Positions 46,381-54,404 of a stretch of 64,000 nucleotides of DNA are shown here, piece after piece. The notes under the pieces were generated by a model. It ran no database searches and was not told the DNA's origin. It saw only the letters and a program-made list of their open reading frames with translations. Location: NCBI GenBank assembly GCA_963791295.1, contig CAWBRY010000004.1, forward strand, positions 868,001-932,000, in the 5' to 3' direction. The position numbers and the translations under genes were made by a program. Position 1 is the first letter of the stretch; each line of letters begins with the position of its first letter. Source of the stretch: CAWBRY01 sp963791295 (GTDB lineage: Bacteria > Bacteroidota > Bacteroidia > Chitinophagales > Chitinophagaceae).

Positions 46381-48675
46381 ATGCAACTTAATTCTTCACT
46401 ATTAATACCTTTTAACATGTCACACCATACAAAAACATACAAACAATATGCTTTGTCCCTGACAGCTCTGGTTTTCGCTTATTTCCTTCCAGCGACCTTT
46501 AACCAAACATATGCTCAAACAAAGCTCGAGGCACAGTTCGTCAAATCAGCAATAGTTGCCATGCCGGGGGCAACGGATTCAATTGGAAATTTTGAAGTAG
46601 AAACTAATAAGGTTTGGAAAAGTTACATCAATAAAACAACCAGGACATATGAAGAGGTAAGCCGGGACCAATGGTCTGTATATTTAAAAGATGTAGACAA
46701 TGAAGAAAGCGTGGCTATTAATTTATGGCTGATGAACGTTTCCATCAATGGAGCAGTAAAGTATTCAATTAAAAAGGCCAATGATTCAGCCATCCCTGAA
46801 GACAAAGAAGAACAAGCCTATGTTGGAAGTACAACAACAGATAATAATACTACCGCGACGACCGAAGCTGTCAATCCCCCCACAGCAGCAAATGGACTTA
46901 CCGTTCAATCGGCCGTAGTTGGTGATCCCGGATCGAACGCCGCAATCGCAACCTATGAAAAAGAACCTGGCGGGCTTTGGAGAAGTAACCTGAACAATAT
47001 CAATCGTAAATACCAGGAGACCGGTCGCGACGAATGGTCTGTATACCTAACGGCGATGGATAACCAGGAAACTGTCTCCATCGATTTGTGGCAGAAACGT
47101 GTGTCCGTAAACGGAGCAGTAAAATATTCAGTGATCCGGACCAGTACTCAGGGAGCTACCGACGTTTCGGGTACTAATAATACCGGCGGTGGTGTGACTG
47201 CCATTCCGGTTGTCAATACAACTCCCGTTGTGGCTGCCAATACTAATGACCAGGATATCTCGAATTATATCAATAACCTAAGTTATGATCCGAGGGTATT
47301 GCTCAGCGTTAAAGAAGCCGGCAGCAGTGAAGCATTGCCAGCTGCGGGTGTCAAATCCCGGAACCCACAGGAGAATGGTGTGATCATTTGCACCAAGAAG
47401 CCAAGAAAGTTGGATGAGAGCATGCAAAATATCTCCATATTAAAACCGACTTCAGGTGTCATCTTTCCCGGAGCGCTGATCCTCGCGGATGGAAGGTTGG
47501 CAGAAGGTTTGCCAACTCCGATCACTCTAAAAAGAGCGCCGATTTCGTTGCGTCTGGATTTACCCGGCTTAACTAATATGGGAACAAAGGAAGTCCAGGT
47601 TCCAAAGAATTCAAGTGTACAGGAGGCCGTCAATCAACTATTGGAAGGATGGCATCAAAATCCCGCTTCACAAGGTTATACCAATGCTGCAGCCATCCGA
47701 TCTTATATCAAAAAAGCCTACACATCCGAACAACTGGCCCTCAGCTTGGGATTCCGGTTGGACTGGGCTGACAATTTCTTCAGCGCAGCGGCTAAAGTAA
47801 ACACCAACTCCGAAACGGATGTTACCGTTGCCTTTTTTCAACAGGTATTCTATACGGTGACAATGGATCCTCCCGAAACGCCATCATCTGTTTTTGATCC
47901 TTCTGTAAGTCTTGCCAATGCCAGGAATATTTTTAGCAACAATGCCCCACCGGCCTATGTGCGATCTGTAGATTATGGAAGAACGATCATGGTAAGAATG
48001 GAGACCTCGCAGAAAATGCTGTCTTCACAACTCGAAGCTGCCCTCAAATTTGCTACTGCCGGTGGAATGCAGGTGAGTGCAAATACAAAAGACACGATCA
48101 ATAACATTTTAAGAAATTCGACATTCTCTGTTTATGCAGTTGGTGGTAACAGTGAATCTACCGCACCACTTACGTTTATAGGGAGTTCGGATCTGTCAAA
48201 GCTCCAGGAAGTGATTAATAAGGATGCAAAATATAGGAGAGATAATCCAGGAGTACCTATTGCATATACCGTAGCTTTTTTGAAAGACAACACCACCGCC
48301 AGCGTTAAGTCGACTTCGGATTATGTTGAAACGGAATGCACAGAATTTCCAAACGCCTTTATTAAGCTAGTACACCAAGGAGCCTATGTTGGAAGGTTTA
48401 CGGTAACCTGGCAGGAACCAAATAAAGATGGTGTTCTATTCACTCCTGCTCCTTTTGTTTCTGGAGAAAAAACAAGTGGTTATTCTTATACACTCTCATT
48501 ACCCGGCGATGCCGTAAACATCAAAATAAAAGGTGAAGCTGCAACCGGTTTGGTTTGGGATCCCTGGGGAGAAGCGATAAATACGACTGAAAAAGGTCCG
48601 ACCAATTGTACTTATGTTATTAAAGGGACCACTTTGGCAAGAGAGAAAGATAAAATAGATTGTCCAAACAAGTAG
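46381..48675 (+). CDS. Secreted cytolysin of the cholesterol-dependent cytolysin (CDC) fold
   Basis: A 764-residue protein; Met13 is an alternative start, and the signal ends near TYAQ. Two tandem repeats of about 80 residues (49-130 and 172-252) share RDxWSVYL, DNxExVxIxLW and NGAVKYS. The thiol-cytolysin core spans about 290-640: VIFPGALILADGRLAEGLPT, ITLKRAPISLRLDLPG, FQQVFYTVTMDPPETPSSVF, VRSVDYGRTIMVRMETS. Domain 4 (665-764) carries EAATGLVWDPW (719-729) where CDCs have the undecapeptide ECTGLAWEWWR, and GTTL (749-752) where they have the cholesterol-sensing Thr-Leu pair. The pore-forming fold is well supported; sterol binding is uncertain because the Cys and the Trp-Trp are altered. A strong terminator follows. 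Confidence 0.85.
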   Translation: MQLNSSLLIPFNMSHHTKTYKQYALSLTALVFAYFLPATFNQTYAQTKLEAQFVKSAIVAMPGATDSIGNFEVETNKVWKSYINKTTRTYEEVSRDQWSVYLKDVDNEESVAINLWLMNVSINGAVKYSIKKANDSAIPEDKEEQAYVGSTTTDNNTTATTEAVNPPTAANGLTVQSAVVGDPGSNAAIATYEKEPGGLWRSNLNNINRKYQETGRDEWSVYLTAMDNQETVSIDLWQKRVSVNGAVKYSVIRTSTQGATDVSGTNNTGGGVTAIPVVNTTPVVAANTNDQDISNYINNLSYDPRVLLSVKEAGSSEALPAAGVKSRNPQENGVIICTKKPRKLDESMQNISILKPTSGVIFPGALILADGRLAEGLPTPITLKRAPISLRLDLPGLTNMGTKEVQVPKNSSVQEAVNQLLEGWHQNPASQGYTNAAAIRSYIKKAYTSEQLALSLGFRLDWADNFFSAAAKVNTNSETDVTVAFFQQVFYTVTMDPPETPSSVFDPSVSLANARNIFSNNAPPAYVRSVDYGRTIMVRMETSQKMLSSQLEAALKFATAGGMQVSANTKDTINNILRNSTFSVYAVGGNSESTAPLTFIGSSDLSKLQEVINKDAKYRRDNPGVPIAYTVAFLKDNTTASVKSTSDYVETECTEFPNAFIKLVHQGAYVGRFTVTWQEPNKDGVLFTPAPFVSGEKTSGYSYTLSLPGDAVNIKIKGEAATGLVWDPWGEAINTTEKGPTNCTYVIKGTTLAREKDKIDCPNK

Positions 48676-48715
48676 AGACTGTTCGCGTCTTAGAGTTTAA
48701 AAATCATATTCACTG

Positions 48716-48748
48716 GCACACCTGGTTGATCCGGGTGTGCTTTTTTTT
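48716..48748 (+). terminator. Rho-independent terminator after the cytolysin gene
   Basis: A 10-bp stem GCACACCTGG/CCGGGTGTGC (one G-T-type imperfection) with a TTGAT loop is followed by eight T residues. It lies 40 bp after the cytolysin stop and before the converging operon's end at 48772. Confidence 0.9.
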
Positions 48749-48771
48749 ACCGTCCAACCAAGCAAATCATT

Positions 48772-49860
48772 TTACCTTATTTTTCTTAGTACCTCCAGCA
48801 CAGTCTTATTGCCAGCTTCTTCTTCAACCCATTGTCCCACACTAAGCGTTCGTCTGGGTACTTTGGAAAAATCCATTCCATTGAATACAGAGGCAATCGA
48901 TTCATTCGGGACCATGCCACGCTCATCATTTAATTCCGCCTGCTCGCAGGAGCCGGTGACCATTTTAAAGAACTGGTTTGAATCACCATTGATCTTCATG
49001 TACGCGCCCCGATCATCGAAATACATTTCCAGGTCAACCTGCACAGGCCCTCGGCCAACCACAGTTATGCCACAAAATTGCGACTCATCTGAATGAGTTA
49101 CACTACAGATATCTATGTCAATGTCCAATTCAAGAAGCCCTGCATACCCGATGTCGTCGGTTGGATCCACATCTTCGATGCCGTAGAGTAAACCCGTGAG
49201 CACAACGTTGCCGTCCCGCCTAATTGGACAGTCCGGCGCCGGCCCATAGAAGGTCCTGTAACCAAAGAAACTTACGCGAACCTCGTAAATGGCAAGCTTG
49301 GAGGGATCAACGTTCATGGCGGAATTGCCCGCGATAGTTAGACTATCCAAAAGAGAATTATTTCCCTGAGAATTGTTATTGGTGGCCGTTTGGCCCATCC
49401 CAGTTAAACCATAAACAGTAAAATTATTTCCTTTGAAATCGTCGTTGATGATCGTTACCATGGCGACGCTATCCCTGAGTGTCGCCCCGGACACCTTTGT
49501 TAGAATTATCTTGAAGGTTTCGTCAGGTTCCACCAAAAGTTCACATTGGATGATAATATTTATCCTTATCATCTTCTTTCCTTGTTCAATAGCTACCGAC
49601 TCGCTCTTAGCCACATAGTCAGAACCCGCTGTTGCGCTACCATCACGCGTAATATATGCCAGCGTGACCGGACCAGCCGACCCTTCTGAAATAGTAAGCA
49701 TAACGGAGACAGTCCTTTGCCCCGTATTGCCCTCGACAATTGCTGCCTTGGAAATTCTTATTTCCGGAGAATTCTCCAAAGCTTCATGGCCGCCCATGCT
49801 ATGGCTGAAAAGAGACAAGGGAATTGTAAGCAGTACAAAGAATAATTTATAATATTTCAT
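48772..49860 (-). CDS. Secreted Calx-beta domain protein
   Basis: The ATG at 49860 (MKYYKLFFVLLTIPLSLFSHSMGG) is preferred because it gives a signal peptide; an earlier in-frame start exists at 49908. A Calx-beta domain follows (AIVEGNTGQRTVSVMLTISEG, YITRDGSATAGSDYVAKS, ELLVEPDETFKIIL, DSVAMVTIINDD; about residues 40-140). The last 220 residues have no recognised domain but contain several cysteines and acidic loops (DVDPTDDIGYAG). Calx-beta modules bind calcium and mediate adhesion. It is last in a four-gene operon with the domain-4 protein, protease and sensor. Confidence 0.8.
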   Translation of the reverse strand: MKYYKLFFVLLTIPLSLFSHSMGGHEALENSPEIRISKAAIVEGNTGQRTVSVMLTISEGSAGPVTLAYITRDGSATAGSDYVAKSESVAIEQGKKMIRINIIIQCELLVEPDETFKIILTKVSGATLRDSVAMVTIINDDFKGNNFTVYGLTGMGQTATNNNSQGNNSLLDSLTIAGNSAMNVDPSKLAIYEVRVSFFGYRTFYGPAPDCPIRRDGNVVLTGLLYGIEDVDPTDDIGYAGLLELDIDIDICSVTHSDESQFCGITVVGRGPVQVDLEMYFDDRGAYMKINGDSNQFFKMVTGSCEQAELNDERGMVPNESIASVFNGMDFSKVPRRTLSVGQWVEEEAGNKTVLEVLRKIR

Positions 49861-49971
49861 GATGAGTTTGTCGGCATTGAAGATAGATGCAGGGGGGCCA
49901 CAGGTCAATAGAAAAAAGATCAGTAATCAGTATAACAAATGTTATATCCAGGTCTTTTGCACGAACAAATC

Positions 49972-52900
49972 TCATTTCGCCGGCAGATGCACCACAAACT
50001 CGGTAAATTCCCCCTCACGGGTGTTTACTTTTATTTCACCGCCATGGGCTTTTACAATATCGTAGCTCATTGATAAACCCAAACCCGTTCCTTGTCCTGT
50101 AGGTTTCGTGGTAAAGAAGGGTTGGAAGATCTTATCTTCTATTTTTTGTGGAATACCATTGCCATTGTCCTTCACACTTAACTCTACTATGCCATTTACC
50201 TTTTTCGTAGTTATTGAAACATGTGGTTCGTAATGATTAGTCGCCGACACTGAAGCCTTGGCAGCCACAGCATAAAAAGCATTGTTGATCAAATTCAGAA
50301 TTACTCTTCCAATATCCTGCGGAATAACATTGATATTACCAATGCTTTTATCAAAATCGGTTTTTAGGGTTGCGTTAAATGATTTGTCTTTTAGCCGAAA
50401 GCCATGATACGAGAGTCGTAGACATTCATCAGCTAAAGCATTGACATTGGTTGGCTCTTTTAGCCCACTGTTACTAAGGCTATGTTTCAGCATGCCTTTT
50501 ACAATGGCATCAGCACGTTTGCCATGGTGATTTATTTTTTCATTATTCTGAAAAATATCGTGCAGGAGCTTTTCTTGCTCGTCACTTTCTAATTTTGACT
50601 TCTGATTTTTTAGTTCTTCAATCAGTTCGTTATTTACCTCACTAAAATTGTTGATGAAGTTTAAAGGGTTTTGTATCTCATGAGCTATACCAGCGGTGAG
50701 TTCTCCCAGCGATGCCATTTTTTCCGATTGTATCAGCTGGGATTGGGTGGATTTGAGCGTTTCAATAGATTCATTGAGCTGTTTAGTACGCCTTTCTACT
50801 TTGACTTCCAGCTTCTCCTTTTCGCGTCGCAGTCTTCTTTCACGCCATTTACTGAAAATTCTAAGGGCTGCAAGGAAAACAAGACCGTAGATTGTGTATG
50901 CCCACCAGGTTCTCCACCAGGGAGGCAGCACACGAAAGGAATAGATAACCGGTTCAGACCATATTCCGTTGGGGCCCTGCGCTTTTAATTTGAAAGTATA
51001 TTTCCCTTCATGCATATTACCAAAGGAAGCAGTTGTACTTTTTGTTAACGGGCTCCAGTCTTTACTATAGCCTTCCAACATATATTGGTAGTTCACCAAC
51101 TTCGGGTAAGCCATTTCTGTAGCATTAAAATCAAAACTTATATTATTGTGCGTATATGGCAACCGGAGATTTACCGGTAGCAAATAAAATGAAGTAATAC
51201 TATCAAAGCGGATGTCACCGAACTGCTTCCTCATGCTCTCGCGTTCTTCCTCAGAAAATGTACGCCTGAACGTCAAATTCTCTTCCGTAATATTAGCAGG
51301 CATTGTTATGCTGGTTTTATCTTCCGCTGGTTTTTTCGTTTCTCTTTCAGGCATGAGATCACTCCAGCAAATATTCAGCTCATCTATTTTTAACTGCTGG
51401 ATCACCAGGGAAGGCGGAAGACTATCATGTTTGGGTAAAGCAGACGGATCAAAGCGTACCAAAGGCGCTTTTTCATTGGCAGTTCCTATCCATATCATGC
51501 CTTTACTATCACAAAACAAAGAATTTCTCCATGTCGCTAATATCGGATACCCTTGCTCAACGGAAAAGTGTTTCATTCCCTGCCGCATTTTAGTAACTGG
51601 CAATGAAGTAACCATTGCAGACAGGACTGTCATACCAACATTGGAAGAGATATACATATTCTCATCCTTATCGAAAATTATATCATACACGTTATTATCA
51701 ACAAGGCCGTCAGCAGTAGATAAATTCTCAAATACTTTGCCATCAAAACGACTTACGCCATTACCCGTGCCCATCCAAAGATTTCCTTTTTTATCCTGGG
51801 CGATACAGCGAATATCATTATCAGGTAATCCCTGGGCCATGCTGAATTGAGTGAAGGATTTTCCATCGTATTTCCATAACCCTCGGCCAAAAGTGCCAAA
51901 CCAGAGATTTCCTGATTGGTCTTGAAGGATTTCATCAACCACGCCGGCAATATTGAAATAAGTCGTGCTGATAGATTTGGGTTTCAGCAAGCTTATTCCA
52001 CTAATGCCTCCCGCCCAGATATTTTGGTCTGTATCCTCGATCACTGACCATATTTGATCACTCACAAGGCCTTGCTCGGTTGTGTAGATGGTTAGGTTTT
52101 TCCCGTCATACCTTGTAAGGCCAGGACCGGTTTCAAACGCGAACCACATATTTCCGGCATGATCACGTCGTATCGATCTCACAAGATCGCCTCCCAGTCC
52201 TTGCTTACTGGAAATCGTGGTAAATCTTTTTCCATCATAACAACTTACGCCTCCTCCAGCAGAACCAAACCACATGTTCCCGGATGTATCCTCCGCAATA
52301 CTCATTATAGAATTATAACTAAGACCCTGGGACGTTGAAACTACAGTGAACGCATCTCCATCATAACGACATATTCCCATACCGTATGTACCAAACCAGA
52401 TACTTCCTGAATTGTCTATAGTAATAGTATAGATCGCGTTACTGCTTAAGCCTTCCGTTGTGGTAAAAGAAGTAAAAGATTTTCCATCAAACCGGCTTGC
52501 CCCTGCCGTACGGGTGCCAAACCATAGGTTTCCCGATTTATCTTCGGTAATACACATAATACTATCACTGGCAAGTCCCTGGGACCTGGTAAATGTGGTG
52601 AATTTGTTTCCATCATAGCAACTCACGCCGGATAAAGGAGTACCAAACCAGAGTTTTCCCGACCTGTCCTCAGTAATACAGGTGACAAAATCATCCGCAA
52701 GTCCCTGGGCCTTGCTAAATGTGGTGAATTTCTTTCCGTCATAACAGCTGATTCCGCCGCCGTTTGTTGCAAACCAGATTTTCCCAGACCTGTCTTGATG
52801 AATGGCACCTACATCATTACTAGATAGCCCCTCAGCGGTGGTGTAGAATTTGTACGATTTTCCATCGAACCGGCTCACTCCAGCCCCGCTGGCAAACCAA

Positions 52901-53487
52901 ATGTCACCTGATCTATCCTCGATAATCGATTGCACAGGTAGATCAAATCCGCGAATTTGAACTGTTTTGCCAAACAGGGTAAATTGTTTTCCATCAAACC
53001 GGCTTACAAAAGATCCTCCTGTAAGGAAAAGGAGGTTTCCTGATTTATCTTCTGCCATACCGTAAACATAGTTGTCGGCCAGACCCTGAGCTTTGGTAAA
53101 CGTTGTAAATGTTTTGCCGTCGTAGCGGGTAACACCTGCACCGTCGTGACCAAACCACAGATTCCCGAAATGATCCTTCATGGCACATTTCACGGTATTC
53201 AAACCCAGGCCATCAGCCATGGTAAAGTTGGTAAAACTAGATATGCCCCTGATGTCCGATGCAACCAGATGTTTATCCTGGTCAGGGAGAGAAAATGGAA
53301 CAACCGTTGGTTTAGGGACTGTATCGAGAAGCGTAATAATCTGGAAAATGCTATCCATCGGAACTACATAGGGAGGGAGAAGCGTATCATGCTGCAATTG
53401 AGATAAAGGCTTGGAATTATTATTGCAAGCCTGCAGCAGCAACAACAAGCAGGGAAATGATAGATATCGAAAAAACCATTTTATCAT
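49972..53487 (-). CDS. Propeller-type (Reg_prop/Y_Y_Y) membrane sensor histidine kinase
   Basis: A 1171-residue sensor with a lipobox-like N terminus (LLLLQACNNN). About 13 two-component-regulator propeller repeats follow (xGxxRYDGKxFTxFTxxQGL, SGNLWFGT pattern, roughly residues 70-640), then a Y_Y_Y domain (VNYQYMLEGYSKDWSPL), one membrane helix (WWAYTIYGLVFLAALRIF, about 865-880) and a histidine kinase with AHEIQNPLNFINNFSEVN (His near 935), NLINNAFYAV and GTGLGLSMSYDIVKAHGG. It ends after the ATPase with no receiver or AraC domain, so it is not a full hybrid and must act on a separate regulator. It lies 18 bp after the protease gene. Confidence 0.92.
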   Translation of the reverse strand: MIKWFFRYLSFPCLLLLLQACNNNSKPLSQLQHDTLLPPYVVPMDSIFQIITLLDTVPKPTVVPFSLPDQDKHLVASDIRGISSFTNFTMADGLGLNTVKCAMKDHFGNLWFGHDGAGVTRYDGKTFTTFTKAQGLADNYVYGMAEDKSGNLLFLTGGSFVSRFDGKQFTLFGKTVQIRGFDLPVQSIIEDRSGDIWFASGAGVSRFDGKSYKFYTTAEGLSSNDVGAIHQDRSGKIWFATNGGGISCYDGKKFTTFSKAQGLADDFVTCITEDRSGKLWFGTPLSGVSCYDGNKFTTFTRSQGLASDSIMCITEDKSGNLWFGTRTAGASRFDGKSFTSFTTTEGLSSNAIYTITIDNSGSIWFGTYGMGICRYDGDAFTVVSTSQGLSYNSIMSIAEDTSGNMWFGSAGGGVSCYDGKRFTTISSKQGLGGDLVRSIRRDHAGNMWFAFETGPGLTRYDGKNLTIYTTEQGLVSDQIWSVIEDTDQNIWAGGISGISLLKPKSISTTYFNIAGVVDEILQDQSGNLWFGTFGRGLWKYDGKSFTQFSMAQGLPDNDIRCIAQDKKGNLWMGTGNGVSRFDGKVFENLSTADGLVDNNVYDIIFDKDENMYISSNVGMTVLSAMVTSLPVTKMRQGMKHFSVEQGYPILATWRNSLFCDSKGMIWIGTANEKAPLVRFDPSALPKHDSLPPSLVIQQLKIDELNICWSDLMPERETKKPAEDKTSITMPANITEENLTFRRTFSEEERESMRKQFGDIRFDSITSFYLLPVNLRLPYTHNNISFDFNATEMAYPKLVNYQYMLEGYSKDWSPLTKSTTASFGNMHEGKYTFKLKAQGPNGIWSEPVIYSFRVLPPWWRTWWAYTIYGLVFLAALRIFSKWRERRLRREKEKLEVKVERRTKQLNESIETLKSTQSQLIQSEKMASLGELTAGIAHEIQNPLNFINNFSEVNNELIEELKNQKSKLESDEQEKLLHDIFQNNEKINHHGKRADAIVKGMLKHSLSNSGLKEPTNVNALADECLRLSYHGFRLKDKSFNATLKTDFDKSIGNINVIPQDIGRVILNLINNAFYAVAAKASVSATNHYEPHVSITTKKVNGIVELSVKDNGNGIPQKIEDKIFQPFFTTKPTGQGTGLGLSMSYDIVKAHGGEIKVNTREGEFTEFVVHLPAK

Positions 53488-53505
53488 ATAAGCCAGTTCA
53501 TTGCA

Positions 53506-54378
53506 TTACTGGTGACAGCTGATTTTTTCATTGTCCGTCGGGAAATAGCGTTCGATAATCTTATACAATACAGGGTCATATGTTTCAAGTTCTTCCCTGG
53601 TGTTTATTTCATTGTGGATTCCATTTGCCGGAATGGATTCGGCATTTACATTAAACCAATCCTGCACACCTTCTGCGAAATATTCATCAATATTTGTGGC
53701 TGCATAAGTATTCTTATATAATCCTTTCGCAATAGCATCATCCAGTGCCTGTTGTAGCTCCTGGTCAATCGTTGTATCAACAAATCGAATCCCTAGTCCA
53801 TGTATTCCATGAGCCATCTCATGAATGAATATATCTTCAGTGGGATACCAGTCAATGCCCTTTCCGTAACATAGAATATTTTCTTCCGAGCAACTGTTCA
53901 GAGGGATGTCAAGAGTCGCTCCATATCCGCGTCCGCGTTTATTCCAATCAGTGCCAGGGAAAATCTTGTTCCAATCGCGGCACTCCGGAAGATCGGTGGT
54001 AACCTCCGATTTTGCCATGATGCCGACGCGGATCTTATTTTCAATCATCTTGTCCAGTACATCACTTCGCCAGGACATCATTTTATTCAGCATTTTCTGA
54101 ACAGCATAAAATGCTTCATCCGGAACTTTTTGGGATCCGATGACTGGTATTCCTGAGGCATCCAAATACTTTTTATAAAAAGGATCCAGGTTTAAGACAG
54201 ATGGAGGCGCTGTAACAACGTTCGTGTCCTTCACAGCAGGCTTAGTCCCCACCTGATCAGCTACTGATTTTTTTGCATAGCAGCCAATCAATATTATCAG
54301 GCCAGCCATCAAATTCATTGTCGACCTGGATCCCCTTGGAGAGGACATTCTTTTCTTCTCATTCATTGACTTGATCAT
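53506..54378 (-). CDS. Secreted zinc metallopeptidase-like lipoprotein (HExxH)
   Basis: A 290-residue protein with a lipobox (LILIGC, Cys33); Met5 is an equally good start. The mature domain carries HEMAHGIH (186-193), an intact HExxH, and EYFAEGVQDWF (232-242) whose Glu236 can be the third ligand, as in the anthrax-lethal-factor-like and related minigluzincin folds. Four cysteines (133, 163, 170 and 288) may form disulfides. Substrate unknown. It lies 26 bp after the domain-4 protein gene and 18 bp before the sensor gene, so all are one operon. A role in processing the neighbouring cytolysin-like proteins is an inference from position. Confidence 0.72.
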   Translation of the reverse strand: MIKSMNEKKRMSSPRGSRSTMNLMAGLIILIGCYAKKSVADQVGTKPAVKDTNVVTAPPSVLNLDPFYKKYLDASGIPVIGSQKVPDEAFYAVQKMLNKMMSWRSDVLDKMIENKIRVGIMAKSEVTTDLPECRDWNKIFPGTDWNKRGRGYGATLDIPLNSCSEENILCYGKGIDWYPTEDIFIHEMAHGIHGLGIRFVDTTIDQELQQALDDAIAKGLYKNTYAATNIDEYFAEGVQDWFNVNAESIPANGIHNEINTREELETYDPVLYKIIERYFPTDNEKISCHQ

Positions 54379-54404
54379 TTAAATAAACGCCGATTCAATT
54401 TATC

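Noticed and set aside
49972..53487. Numerous open frames on the plus strand opposite the propeller sensor
   Set aside because: They are shadows of a repetitive coding sequence on the other strand, with no signal peptides or motifs.
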